From Arcicella aquatica (GTDB lineage Bacteria > Bacteroidota > Bacteroidia > Cytophagales > Spirosomataceae): a DNA stretch of 64,000 nt. The notes under the pieces were generated by a model that saw only the letters and a program-made list of their open reading frames with translations, did no database searches and was not told the DNA's origin. The position numbers and the translations under genes were made by a program. Below, one piece after another: positions 42,923 to 52,270 of the stretch. The stretch is taken from contig NZ_JAYFUL010000034.1 of NCBI RefSeq assembly GCF_034928825.1, positions 1 to 64,000 on the forward strand, given 5' to 3'. The stretch's first letter is position 1; every line of letters starts with the position of its first letter.

Positions 42923-44704
42923 TTACTTTTTATCAACCAACATACAAATAGAGCCGAATGCAGGAACGATAACTTTTATACCTGTACCAGTAAGGGCAGA
43001 ACGAGCCTTGACGGTCGTGTAATCTGAAGGGCCACCCGCTACTCCTTTAGGGCCAGAACCATTCACCAATACTTTTCTTGAAAATTCGCCATTGTCGTTA
43101 CTGCCTTCTAAGCTGTACCAGTAATAGCGATTACCGACTAGAAAGTTTTTCGTTTTTACCTCCACTGTCAGTGGGACGCTCGTTGTATTGAGTAAGGTTA
43201 CGTTTACTTGACCAGCACTATACGTAGAAGCATAAACTTTGATGGATGTTGCCCCATTGCCAGTAACGGTTGATGAGACTAGCCTGTCGCCAATGAGTTT
43301 CTGGAAGTAATACATATAATAAAATGAAGGACGAGGATTCCATCGTGGGTCGTCGCTACTGCCACCGTCACTAAAAAGCCCGTGGTCGTTTCCATTTTCC
43401 CAGCCATTTAATAAATCCCAACGAGCCGACAATCCATATTTATTTTTAATGGCTTCTCCTTGAACGATAATTGCAAAAAGTCCACTTACATTGGATACTT
43501 GTTGCTTCAAATCAGCAGCCCACATATTCCATTCTGTAAAAGCAATAGGTTTTATTTCTCCTCCATTACTTGTAATCTCATTACTTACAAAACTCATCAT
43601 CTTTGCAGGCACAGAAAGGGCTGAACTAAGGACTGTGGCTGCATTTGACTTTTGTTGATAAGGGGTAATATAATTATGTACTATATAAAAATCAGCCTTA
43701 TTATTGAGTTCGGGAATCAGGGTTGAATTCCAAGTTTTGGTAGTATTATTCTGCCAAGATTCTGTGACAGATTCCTGCATTACAGCTCCAATCTTGATTT
43801 TTGAGCCTACCTCAGCCGCAGCTTTTCGCATAGAATCGGCGTAAACTTTAAAATGTTGGGCATATAGTTTTCCTGTCAAAAACTCGGGCTGACCATCTTT
43901 ATTTTTAGTAACGTCTATTCTATATCCAGCTTCCCAATCGGCATAATTTTCATTTCCTATTTCCCAGTACTGTGTTCTTCCTTTATCATACCGTACCCAT
44001 TCAGCCGCTAAATGGGCGGCAGTAGCAACAGGATTAGCACTAGTACCATAGCGAGCAAAGCCATAATTAATCGTAATAATGCCTTTATTATTACTTTGCT
44101 TCAACATATCATAATAGTTATTCAAAGAGGCTCTCCAATTATCGGTGGTTTGTCCATAGCCAAACCATGCATCTTCCGCCACACCGTCTTTGTTTATATA
44201 TTTATCTGGAAGCCCCCATTCTTTCATGTATTGAGCAGAGGGTGTTTGTCGGTTTTTATTATTAGGGTCTTGTGTAGGGCTGGCATTCCAAAAATAGCCA
44301 TCACTACCACTACCAGCAGGCCAACGAATGATGTTTGGTTTGAGGTTTGTTACATCTGTCATAAAACTAGGCTGATCTACAAAAGTTCCCATCCAAGTAT
44401 TGGCATTATGACCGAATATTTGTTGGGGTATCTTGGCTATAATATCCGAAGCATCTACGGTAACAGTAGTTAAGGCTTCTGTGGGTGTTGTAAAGTCTGT
44501 GTAAGCAGGAACTACATAATTTTTAGGTTGCCAATCATCCAAGAAAAAACCAACGGTACTAGCTATTTTGGGTTCAACTGGCGGAGTAACTGTAATAGTG
44601 GTGGTATCTTTTGGGGTTGTAATGATATTTTCTTCCTTTTTTGAGCAAGAAAAACCCAAAAAGAGTGACACTCCAAAACATAGTAGTGGGTTGAAACATT
44701 TCAT
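42923..44704 (-). CDS. GH51-like alpha-L-arabinofuranosidase (clan GH-A), lipoprotein
   Basis: 593 aa from the ATG at 44704 (a further upstream in-frame start at 44719 is less likely). Lipobox GFSC (Cys20) predicts a lipoprotein. The catalytic barrel contains YWEIGNENYADWEAGY with candidate acid/base Glu252 and PIAFTEWNMW with candidate nucleophile Glu391, the clan GH-A pattern of GH51. The C-terminal beta domain reads SIKVYASTYSAGQVNVTLLNTT. Activity on arabinosyl side groups fits solanaceous-type xyloglucan. The family call is less secure than the others here; GH39 or GH79-like relatives are alternatives. Confidence 0.65.
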   Translation of the reverse strand: MKCFNPLLCFGVSLFLGFSCSKKEENIITTPKDTTTITVTPPVEPKIASTVGFFLDDWQPKNYVVPAYTDFTTPTEALTTVTVDASDIIAKIPQQIFGHNANTWMGTFVDQPSFMTDVTNLKPNIIRWPAGSGSDGYFWNASPTQDPNNKNRQTPSAQYMKEWGLPDKYINKDGVAEDAWFGYGQTTDNWRASLNNYYDMLKQSNNKGIITINYGFARYGTSANPVATAAHLAAEWVRYDKGRTQYWEIGNENYADWEAGYRIDVTKNKDGQPEFLTGKLYAQHFKVYADSMRKAAAEVGSKIKIGAVMQESVTESWQNNTTKTWNSTLIPELNNKADFYIVHNYITPYQQKSNAATVLSSALSVPAKMMSFVSNEITSNGGEIKPIAFTEWNMWAADLKQQVSNVSGLFAIIVQGEAIKNKYGLSARWDLLNGWENGNDHGLFSDGGSSDDPRWNPRPSFYYMYYFQKLIGDRLVSSTVTGNGATSIKVYASTYSAGQVNVTLLNTTSVPLTVEVKTKNFLVGNRYYWYSLEGSNDNGEFSRKVLVNGSGPKGVAGGPSDYTTVKARSALTGTGIKVIVPAFGSICMLVDKK

Positions 44705-44751
44705 AATTACGAGTAGCAAAGATTTTAAATTGGATAAAATAAGGATGTTTG

Positions 44752-44788
44752 AAAAAAAATCCTTCTAAATTTTCGTAGAAGGATTTTT
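44752..44788. terminator. Hairpin between SGBP and GH51-like genes
   Basis: AAAATCCTTCTA (ending 44766) and TAGAAGGATTTTT (44776-44788) form a stem of more than 12 bp with A- and T-runs on both sides. It is 29 bp beyond the stop of the glycan-binding protein gene. Inside an operon it may act as a partial terminator that lowers expression of the downstream enzymes relative to susCD. Confidence 0.72.
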
Positions 44789-44816
44789 AAAGTTTAATAA
44801 ACTATGGTTGTAATTG

Positions 44817-46082
44817 CTATTTTCTTGTCGTTCTTACAATACGAAGGTTATCCACTGCAATTGCAATCTTATCAATGTCACTATTTTTAGGAGTTGTATT
44901 ATCAAAGAAGAACACAAATTCAGCTCCTCCATTATTTCCGTCTGCACCAACAATATCGCTAATTGAGCTCGCCGAAGTACCTGTACCATCTGCTGTTCTA
45001 AATTCAGTTAACGAGATTGTTTGAGTAACCCATCCAGTCGTTGAATAAGCCTTTCCAGCGGCTCTCCATGGTTCAAATCTTGCTGCATAATTTTTGCCAT
45101 TTGCTTTGATTAGGAAAGAACCAGAAGCCCAAGGCTGCTTAACGTACATTTCAAACTTTAAAGAATATTGCTCTACTCTATTAGACAAACTATCTTTATT
45201 AAATAGTGGGTTTCTTAAATCTGTAGTCAACCATAATGCTCTACCATCTGCATTCCACCAAGCATTATCGCCAGCTTTTGTCACCGTATTTTTTTCAAAA
45301 TAAGCATAAGAGCCTCTAGCGCCAGGATAGTCTGTTGTACTATTTTTCACAAAAATATTCCACATCCAACTAGCCCATTGTTTGTCGTCAAAATTGGCAA
45401 AGACTGTAGTACCAGCATTTAGATTGAAAGGAGCTACCGTTTTAGCTTCTCCAAATTTAGTAACTACCTGTATTGGGCCTGCTAGTGTCAAGCTAGCTGG
45501 CACTTTCACCTCAATTTTATCTCCTTCTTTAGTTGCCTTAAAATCAGTCACTTCAATATTTCCTGGAAAAACCACTTTCTGTACTAAAAGAAAATTAGCC
45601 CCATTTAATGTAATCGTTGCTCCGGGTAGAGCATTTTCATTATCTATCCAATAAATATTGGGTGGTGGTGGCAATAATGTAAAATCATACGTTACCTCTC
45701 CATGACTTGTTACAATTCTAATTTTATTAGGAACTGTTGCCATTGTTGCTTCGGTTGGTGCTTCTTTGGGAAGTCTAATAATTAAGTTTGTATTAGTGTT
45801 ATAATTGGTATTGAAAGAAGCTTCGTAATCGTTGAAATACACTTTGATGATGCCTCCTAAATTTTCACCATTAATCACTAAAAGTTTATCATCAGGGATT
45901 GATGATACAAATGTGCTGTCTTTATGTCTAGCAATAGTATCTAAAAGATAAACTTTCTTGATTACTGGCGTTCCCGTAGATATTGTTTCTAGCTCGGAAT
46001 CCTTGCAAGAGGATAATATAGCAAGCGAGACGATTATTAAAAACCCCAGCTTACCAAATATATGATTTATTGATTTTTTCAT
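44817..46082 (-). CDS. Surface glycan-binding lipoprotein (SGBP-B type)
   Basis: 421 aa. Lipobox SSC (Cys26) predicts surface lipoprotein export. Two IPT/TIG-like Ig domains follow (about 36-130 and 135-210, with LPGATITLNGANFLLVQKVVFPG). A C-terminal aromatic-rich domain (about 215-421: FANFDDKQWASWMWNIF, ARFEPWRAAGKAYSTTGW) resembles the xyloglucan-binding domain of Bacteroides SGBP-B. It should hold the polysaccharide at the cell surface next to SusD. Position directly after susD supports this. The xyloglucan specificity is inference from the operon. Confidence 0.82.
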   Translation of the reverse strand: MKKSINHIFGKLGFLIIVSLAILSSCKDSELETISTGTPVIKKVYLLDTIARHKDSTFVSSIPDDKLLVINGENLGGIIKVYFNDYEASFNTNYNTNTNLIIRLPKEAPTEATMATVPNKIRIVTSHGEVTYDFTLLPPPPNIYWIDNENALPGATITLNGANFLLVQKVVFPGNIEVTDFKATKEGDKIEVKVPASLTLAGPIQVVTKFGEAKTVAPFNLNAGTTVFANFDDKQWASWMWNIFVKNSTTDYPGARGSYAYFEKNTVTKAGDNAWWNADGRALWLTTDLRNPLFNKDSLSNRVEQYSLKFEMYVKQPWASGSFLIKANGKNYAARFEPWRAAGKAYSTTGWVTQTISLTEFRTADGTGTSASSISDIVGADGNNGGAEFVFFFDNTTPKNSDIDKIAIAVDNLRIVRTTRK

Positions 46083-46099
46083 CTTCTATGAGAATTTAT

Positions 46100-46126
46100 T
46101 GAAAGGAGAGTATTTCTCTCCTTTCA
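46100..46126. terminator. Hairpin between susD and SGBP genes
   Basis: The 11-bp perfect stem TGAAAGGAGAG/CTCTCCTTTCA has a 5-nt loop, 24 bp after the susD stop. No strong T-run follows on the minus strand, so it may be an mRNA-stabilising or attenuating hairpin. Confidence 0.6.
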
Positions 46127-46149
46127 AATTTTACAATTTATACTTGAAA

Positions 46150-47787
46150 CTAAAACTTGTAAGGCACTGGTGGTTTTCTCAAGTTTGGAGCCATTGCCAA
46201 TTCAGTATCTGGATATGGCAAAAACATTGTTGCATCATTTACCGTAAAAGTACGTGGTACTACAATTGTAGTAACAAATTCACGTATTCTACCATTAGCA
46301 TAAGTACCAGGTTTGATTTCAATTTTATAATCTCCTTTTTGTTGAGCATTAATAATTGCCTTTGCTTTTGTAGGATTGTAGTAATACAAACGAACAATAT
46401 CATACCAAGCATCACCTTCTACAGCAAACTCGTAGCGTCTTTCATGTAAAATTTTATCAATATTGATTGATGTTACCGACGGTAAACCTGCACGATTGCG
46501 TACAGCATTAAAATACTTGAGTGCTTCTGGATCAGTAGTTGAGGCATTATTACCCAAAATAGCTTCGGCATAAATAAGGTACACATCTGCCAAACGCTGC
46601 ATATATGTATTGTTTCCAGTAGCTTGAACCTGCCCTTTTCCATCATTGTCGTCTGGTGTACCAACAATATACTTTTTGAAGTGGGCAATGTTAGTGTATG
46701 TACTTGCGTTAGGAATACCCTCAGACCAACCTCCGCCTTTTTTGTTTAATTCAGGATAGTGGTCACCCGGGAACATATACGTTGCTTTTCTACGGATAGA
46801 ATCTATTGGGTCAAGGTTTAGTACATAGTCAGCCGATGCACCATGACCACCACCCCAGCCATCAGACCCTCCAGTGATTGTACTATTTTCTGCAAATTGA
46901 GATTGGAAACCATTACCAACACCCCAAGGGTCACGCAATGGAACCCATTGTAAACCAAATAACTGCTCTGGATTATTGTTGTTTTTAGTATAAAATAAGT
47001 CTGCATAGTTGTCCATCAATTTGTATGGACTGTTCAAGATAACATCTTTTGCATAGTATTTTGCACTATCTAAATACATCTGGCTACGTTGTCCATTCGT
47101 TGAATTCAAGCCCGAGCGAGTCAGGTAAAATCTTGCTAACATCCCTTCGGCTGAAAACTTTGTTAAACGTCCTGAAGTAGAGGTTACAGGAAGATTAGCA
47201 ATAGCGAATTGCATATCACGAATGGCAAATTCCCAAACACTTTCTACCGTGTTTCTTGATAGCGTAGTATCTCCTCCTTGCTTGATGTTATCCGTAATAA
47301 TAGGTACAGGTCCCCAGTTTTGTACTAAAAGAGAGTATGCCAAACCACGCATATAACGTGCTTCACCTAGTGCTCTATTCTTTGCTGCTGCCGAAACCGA
47401 TGGTTTAGCATAAGTATTTATATTGCTCATTAATACATTAGATTGAGCAATGATATTATAAAATGATGACCAAGAGTCTTTTAAAGCACCATTTGTATTA
47501 GATACTGCAAAAGAACAGAATTGAAGCCAGTCGGCTACATAAGGCGTAAAGAAGTTACCTCCTCGGCCATCACCAAAAGCTAGTAACGACTGTCCGTTCG
47601 CTCCTGCCCATACTTGGTTGTATAATGCCCCTGTTGACGTTAATAATTCAGCATCTGTATTGAAGAAAGTACCCGCAGTAAGGTTACTTAAAGGGGGTCT
47701 TTCTAGGAAATCTTCTTTACAACTACTTGCCAAACCACAAATAGTTAAGAATAAGAACATATATTTTAAAAAACTATTTCTTTTCAT
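46150..47787 (-). CDS. SusD/RagB-family glycan-binding lipoprotein
   Basis: 545 aa. Lipobox ASSC (Cys23) precedes KEDFLERPPLSNLTAGTFFNTDAEL, the standard SusD start. TPR-like helices follow (ALGEARYMRGLAYSLLVQNWGPVPII, about 140-165). The C-terminal part reads LADVYLIYAEAILGNN and LHERRYEFAVEGDAWYDIVRLYYYN, both diagnostic. SusD forms a lid on the SusC transporter and captures oligosaccharides. It is 36 bp after susC in the same operon. Confidence 0.96.
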   Translation of the reverse strand: MKRNSFLKYMFLFLTICGLASSCKEDFLERPPLSNLTAGTFFNTDAELLTSTGALYNQVWAGANGQSLLAFGDGRGGNFFTPYVADWLQFCSFAVSNTNGALKDSWSSFYNIIAQSNVLMSNINTYAKPSVSAAAKNRALGEARYMRGLAYSLLVQNWGPVPIITDNIKQGGDTTLSRNTVESVWEFAIRDMQFAIANLPVTSTSGRLTKFSAEGMLARFYLTRSGLNSTNGQRSQMYLDSAKYYAKDVILNSPYKLMDNYADLFYTKNNNNPEQLFGLQWVPLRDPWGVGNGFQSQFAENSTITGGSDGWGGGHGASADYVLNLDPIDSIRRKATYMFPGDHYPELNKKGGGWSEGIPNASTYTNIAHFKKYIVGTPDDNDGKGQVQATGNNTYMQRLADVYLIYAEAILGNNASTTDPEALKYFNAVRNRAGLPSVTSINIDKILHERRYEFAVEGDAWYDIVRLYYYNPTKAKAIINAQQKGDYKIEIKPGTYANGRIREFVTTIVVPRTFTVNDATMFLPYPDTELAMAPNLRKPPVPYKF

Positions 47788-47823
47788 TTTCTTGATGTTT
47801 AAACATGGTAAAATGTACGATGA

Positions 47824-50800
47824 TTACAAGTCTGCCGACAAACTAAAAGTGTACATTCTTGAAGATGGATAACGACCGTTATCAAAACCAGGAACGTTAG
47901 AAGAGTTTCCTACTTCAGGGTCATAACCAGTGTATTTTGTGATTGTAAAAGCATTTTGAACCCCCGCAGTAAATCTTAGTCCGTTAATAGGTAAGTATTT
48001 TTTAAGGATTGCTTTTGGCAATGTATAGGTCAACGTGATGTTTTTAGCACGTAAATATGAGCCATCTTCAATAAATTTATCTGTAGCACGGTTATTACCA
48101 TTTGGTGTATTGCCTACTCTTGGTACTTGTGTACCTGGGTTTAGCAATACCGCCGTTTCGTCATAACTGCTCGGTCTAGCAAAGTTGATAACTTCTTTGT
48201 AAGCACCACGGATAAGGTTTGTAAAACCAGAGTTATTTAACTTTAATTGATTAAATATTTGGTTTCCATAAGTACCTTGCATGAATATAGACAAATCGAA
48301 ATTTTTGTAAGAGAAACTGTTATTGATACCAAAAGTAAATTTAGGCCAAGGGTTTCCTACAACTGTTCTATCCTGATCATCAATTACTTTATCACCATTA
48401 ACATCCACAAATTTTACGTCACCAACCCATACGCCTTCTCTACTAATAGGTACGTTGGCAGGAACAGCACTATTGATTAATTGTTGGTAAGTTTGGAAGA
48501 TACCATCATATTTATATGAATAAAACTGCCAAAGTGGTTGACCAATATCTGAGCGAGAAATCACATCTGTAAACCATGGTTTACGACTAGCAAAAGCTCT
48601 TTCAGTATTTAGTTTTAATAATTTATTTCTATCAAACGAGATATTAAATCCACTTTTCCACGTTAAAGAACCTGCCGTTTTTCCTTCAATAGGTACTGTA
48701 TTGATTGAAAGACCAATCCCTTTGTTTTCTAAGTTACCAAGGTTAACAACTGGAGAACCAATAGCACCTGTACCTGTTGTACCTGCATAAGCTGGTAATG
48801 GAAGCTCAGTGATTAGGTTACTAGTTTTTCTGATGTAGGCATCAAAAACTACTTGAATTCTATTTTTAAGGGCATGTAAATCAAAACCGATGTTATAAGA
48901 CTGTGTACTTTCCCATTTCAAATCTGGGTTAGCAAAATTGGCTGCTAAAAAGCCTTGACCTGTTTGTGTAGGAATTGCGTTCAAAGAAGCATAAATAGGT
49001 TTACCATAATATTGGTTACCCGTTGTTCCCATTTCTAATCTTAATTTCAAGTCATCAATCGAACTCACATCTTTCATAAAATTCTCTTTAGAAATTCTCC
49101 AAGCGGCTGATACAGAAGGGAAAAAGCCCCATCTATTGTTTGGACCAAAGTTTGAAGAGGCATCAGCTCTATAAGTTGCTTGAACAATATATTTATCATC
49201 AAAAATATAGCCAACGCGAGTGAAATAAGATTCTTGTGAACTTGCATCTCTACTACTACCACTGATTGATGTCTTTAAATCTCCAGCAGATAATTCTGGA
49301 ATGTTGTTACTCGTATAGCCTGTAACACTTCCTGATAAATTTTCAGAAAAGCTATATTGAGACTCATGTCCCATCGTAACATTGATGTCGTGTTTCTGAA
49401 ATCTCTTCGAGTAATTTAAGCGTTGGTTTGTGCTCCAATAATAGCTATTACCAGCATATCTTCTTGATGAAGTAACCGAGTTGGTTGCACCTTGTGTAAT
49501 ATTATTTACCCCAAATTGGTAAGATGGGTTAAAAATTGCTCTGGTGTCATTACCATAAGTACCATTAAATTCAGCATGGAAAACAAAATCTTTTAGGAAC
49601 GTCAAGTCAGCATATACCGCACCGAAGGTACTTATACGTTTGTAAACATTACTATTTGTATAAGCTAATGCCACAGGGTTCGTTACAAAAACGTATGATG
49701 GCGTAGTTGGAGTAACGTTTTGTGGACCACCCCACGAGCCATCACCGTTTTTAAGCGGAGTAGCTGGCGATTGTTGAATAGCTGTACTAATGATTTGGTC
49801 GTCTCCAATCGAAAGGTTTTCATTGGTGCCTGAAAGCGATAAATTAGTCCCAATCTTTAAATAGCTACGTAATTTATTTTCAAGGTTCAATCTCAAAGAT
49901 TTTCTATCAAACCCTGAGTTAGGCGCTAGTCCATCTTGATTCAACAATTCGAAAGATAGATAATAGGTTGTTCTATCATTCCCCCCACTTAAAGAAAGCT
50001 GTTGTTTCTTCATAGCAGCAGTTTTAAACAAAGCAGTTTGCCAGTTTGTACCCTCGCCTAAGATAGATGGGTCTGAAAATTCAGCCTGACGACCATATCC
50101 AGATACATCTGCCCAAGCATTGCTATAGATTGCATATTCTTTCAGGTTCATTACAGGTAACTGATTTGGCAAAGTCTGGAAATTATACATACTTGTAAAA
50201 TTAATCCTTGTATCACCAGCCTTTCCTTTTTTAGTAGTTACTACAATTACCCCATTGGATGCTTTAGAACCATAGATAGATTGTGCCGAAGGTCCTGTAA
50301 GAACGTTCATCGACTCAATATCATCTGGGTTCAAACTTGCAAGAATGTTTGACTGTCCGTCTGAATCAGTATTGTTTGGAGGCACAATTTGTACCCCATC
50401 AATTACATACATTGGTTGCGTATTACCATTGATTGAAGAAACCCCACGAATATATACTGATGAGGCACCACCCGGTTTACCAGAGTTACTTGCCACATAT
50501 ACGTTGGCAGCACGTCCTTGAAGTGCTTGGTCAAGCGAAGTGTTTACAGTTCTCTTGATTTCCGACTCGCCAATGTTGGTTTGTGAACCTGATAGATAAC
50601 GTGTTTTTTGCGAACCATACCCTACTACAACTACTTCGTCTAATGAAGAAATATTTTCTACTAAGGTGATATTTATCTTTAGTCTACCATTTACTTTTAT
50701 CTCTTGAGAAGAGTATCCTACTGAACTAACCACTAAAGTAGCATTACTACCTGCTTCGATGGCGAACTCTCCTAGCGAATTTGCAGTACTGCCCGATGTA

Positions 50801-51009
50801 GTGCCTTTTACTAATATACTTGCACCAGGTACAGGTTGGTTGTCCTGACTAGAAACAATTTTACCAGTAATTTTTTGTGTTGGACCCGCTGCTTTTTGTG
50901 CTGATACTTCACCAAGGTGAAATACGAACATCAAAACAATTAATGACAATTTTAAAAATAATTTTTTGTCCACTTTTGGAGGATCACTGCTTTGGAAAGT
51001 TGTTTTCAT
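47824..51009 (-). CDS. SusC/RagA-family TonB-linked outer membrane transporter
   Basis: 1061 aa. The signal peptide (about 15-37) is followed by a CarboxypepD_reg-like domain (about 45-120, ITGKIVSSQDNQPVPGASILVKGTTSGS). The TonB box/plug comes next (LDEVVVVGYGSQKTRYLSGSQ, SLDQALQGRAANVYV, YVIDGVQI). The barrel ends YPSSRMYTFSLSADL. It imports oligosaccharides across the outer membrane with TonB energy. It is the first gene of the ten-gene operon; regulatory structures lie upstream at 51105-51290. The extra N-terminal residues before the hydrophobic core (MKTTFQSSDPPKVDKK) are longer than in average signals. Confidence 0.96.
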   Translation of the reverse strand: MKTTFQSSDPPKVDKKLFLKLSLIVLMFVFHLGEVSAQKAAGPTQKITGKIVSSQDNQPVPGASILVKGTTSGSTANSLGEFAIEAGSNATLVVSSVGYSSQEIKVNGRLKINITLVENISSLDEVVVVGYGSQKTRYLSGSQTNIGESEIKRTVNTSLDQALQGRAANVYVASNSGKPGGASSVYIRGVSSINGNTQPMYVIDGVQIVPPNNTDSDGQSNILASLNPDDIESMNVLTGPSAQSIYGSKASNGVIVVTTKKGKAGDTRINFTSMYNFQTLPNQLPVMNLKEYAIYSNAWADVSGYGRQAEFSDPSILGEGTNWQTALFKTAAMKKQQLSLSGGNDRTTYYLSFELLNQDGLAPNSGFDRKSLRLNLENKLRSYLKIGTNLSLSGTNENLSIGDDQIISTAIQQSPATPLKNGDGSWGGPQNVTPTTPSYVFVTNPVALAYTNSNVYKRISTFGAVYADLTFLKDFVFHAEFNGTYGNDTRAIFNPSYQFGVNNITQGATNSVTSSRRYAGNSYYWSTNQRLNYSKRFQKHDINVTMGHESQYSFSENLSGSVTGYTSNNIPELSAGDLKTSISGSSRDASSQESYFTRVGYIFDDKYIVQATYRADASSNFGPNNRWGFFPSVSAAWRISKENFMKDVSSIDDLKLRLEMGTTGNQYYGKPIYASLNAIPTQTGQGFLAANFANPDLKWESTQSYNIGFDLHALKNRIQVVFDAYIRKTSNLITELPLPAYAGTTGTGAIGSPVVNLGNLENKGIGLSINTVPIEGKTAGSLTWKSGFNISFDRNKLLKLNTERAFASRKPWFTDVISRSDIGQPLWQFYSYKYDGIFQTYQQLINSAVPANVPISREGVWVGDVKFVDVNGDKVIDDQDRTVVGNPWPKFTFGINNSFSYKNFDLSIFMQGTYGNQIFNQLKLNNSGFTNLIRGAYKEVINFARPSSYDETAVLLNPGTQVPRVGNTPNGNNRATDKFIEDGSYLRAKNITLTYTLPKAILKKYLPINGLRFTAGVQNAFTITKYTGYDPEVGNSSNVPGFDNGRYPSSRMYTFSLSADL

Positions 51010-51104
51010 TGTAAATGAATTTTTGGGTAAAATGTATTTAAAATATGAGAGGAAACTACATAATTAAAAAAGTTAAACTTTATACCAGTATAGTATAATA
51101 AATA

Positions 51105-51135
51105 ATAGTACAAAATTGGGTTTAATTTGTACTAT
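51105..51135. promoter_or_regulatory. 31-bp dyad upstream of susC, candidate operator
   Basis: The perfect 10-bp half-sites ATAGTACAAA (51105-51114) and TTTGTACTAT (51126-51135) are separated by 11 nt. They lie 96-126 bp upstream of the susC ATG. A smaller dyad TATAC-CA-GTATA lies between it and the gene, near 51081-51092. No regulator gene is inside the PUL, so the binding protein is unknown. Confidence 0.55.
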
Positions 51136-51137
51136 AT

Positions 51138-51187
51138 AAATCAGGGCTTTCCCCTGATTTAAAAATCAAGGGTTTACCCTTGGTTTT
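51138..51187 (-). terminator. Two tandem hairpins upstream of susC, possible attenuator
   Basis: On the minus strand a first hairpin, AAAACCAAGGGT/ACCCTTGATTTT (one mismatch), continues into a T-run. A second follows at once: AAATCAGGG with CCCTGATTT. They lie 130-180 bp before the susC start with no minus-strand gene upstream of them. They could attenuate a long leader, or insulate the operon from antisense or upstream transcription. Confidence 0.5.
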
Positions 51188-51530
51188 CAGGCAAAATGAT
51201 GGAATTTGACTAATAGAAGAAGTATTTGAACTATATGGATATTATATCAAGGAAAGCATAATAGTATTATAGAATACTACATTCCATCATATAAGGAAGA
51301 AGCAGTGATTTATGAAGGATAAATAATAAGGTAATGTTAACGAGTGGGTAGTGTAGTTACATTTTTTAGACTTTAAGATTTAAGCCTTTAGACACAAGAA
51401 CTGTCAACCTATGAATATTGTAATTATATGCTATCGCTAGTAATAAAATGGAAAATATGAATGCTTTTTTATAGCCAGCCTACCAAAATCACCGTTTATC
51501 AATTCCGCCAACCGACCATTCCTTTTTCTA
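51188..51530. other. Intergenic region with a nested palindrome
   Basis: ATGATGGAAT (51196-51205) pairs with ATTCCATCAT (51281-51290). Between them is the hairpin TAGTATT-ATAG-AATACTA (51262-51279). The remainder to 51530 is AT-rich and shows no gene. The region separates the divergent susC operon and the small secreted protein gene. Confidence 0.6.
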
Positions 51531-51560
51531 TTGAAACTATCACTCCATCTGCTAATTTTG
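51531..51560 (+). promoter_or_regulatory. Full consensus promoter of the small secreted protein gene
   Basis: TTG (51531-51533), a 19-nt spacer, then TAATTTTG (51553-51560): a full match to the Bacteroidota TTG-N19-TAnnTTTG promoter. It gives a leader of about 90 nt before the ATG at 51659. Confidence 0.82.
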
Positions 51561-51658
51561 AATCAACAATCTAACAAATAAACAGCATAATCAATTAACA
51601 AACAGGTGCTTAACCTCTAGACAATCATAATTTTAACCGTATCTAAACAAATCAGAAA

Positions 51659-52057
51659 ATGAAAACTTTTGCTCAAATTATCGCTATTGCCACTTTAACT
51701 ACTTCTTCTATTTTTGCTAACCCTATCGCTGGGGAAACTAATGTAAATGCTAACAAAACTAACAACTTCGCTATCGGGATGTACCAAAGCGTGGGGACTT
51801 TAGATATGCACCTCACATTAGACAAAGTGGTTGGTAAAGCGGTTACTGTTACCATCAAAGACAAAGACGGTAAAGTAATACACAATGAAAGAATCGCAAA
51901 GAGTGCTCGTTCGTATCATGGTAAATTCGATTTACAAGCATTAAACGACGGTACTTATTCAGTAGAAATTACGGATGGTACTGAAAAAATCACTCGTACA
52001 ATCAATATTAATTCTGCTAAACCACAAGAAGCAACAAGAACTATTGTAGTTGAATAA
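51659..52057 (+). CDS. Small secreted DUF3244/T9SS-tail-like protein
   Basis: 132 aa. The signal peptide (1-20, ending IFANP) is followed by a linker. One beta-sandwich-like domain of about 80 residues reads LHLTLDKVVGKAVTVTIKDKDGKVIHNERIAKSARSYHGKFDLQALNDGTYSVEITDG. This pattern resembles DUF3244 and the fold of C-terminal type IX sorting domains, but here it is nearly the whole protein. Function is unknown. The consensus promoter, clean terminator and repetitive, biased codon use suggest high expression as a single-gene transcript. Confidence 0.78.
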   Translation: MKTFAQIIAIATLTTSSIFANPIAGETNVNANKTNNFAIGMYQSVGTLDMHLTLDKVVGKAVTVTIKDKDGKVIHNERIAKSARSYHGKFDLQALNDGTYSVEITDGTEKITRTININSAKPQEATRTIVVE

Positions 52058-52077
52058 GCTACCCATAAATCTTTTAC

Positions 52078-52113
52078 AAAGGGCGACTATCAAAAAATTG
52101 ACAGTCGCCCTTT
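52078..52113 (+). terminator. Rho-independent terminator of the small secreted protein gene
   Basis: The 11-bp stem AAAGGGCGACT/AGTCGCCCTTT is followed by TTATTGTT, 20 bp after the stop codon. Confidence 0.88.
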
Positions 52114-52218
52114 ATTGTTAGGCTCTTTTAAAGAGAATCATAGTTTATTGAAGAGATTGCGTTATTTTAAATTCAGGTTAATATTATCACAAAGGATGTC
52201 AAGTTTGGGTTTTATGAC

Positions 52219-52226
52219 TAGTTTTG
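52219..52226 (+). promoter_or_regulatory. -7 box upstream of the thioredoxin-fold gene
   Basis: TAGTTTTG matches TAnnTTTG, 45-52 nt before the ATG at 52271. It supports the start at 52271 over upstream in-frame starts, which would lie before or within this box. Confidence 0.5.
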
Positions 52227-52270
52227 TACAATACCTTATTATCAAAACACATTTCAAACTTTCTATCTCT

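Noticed and set aside
44012..44473. 153-aa plus-strand ORF
   Set aside because: Antisense shadow of the GH51-like gene, with composition expected from its reverse complement.
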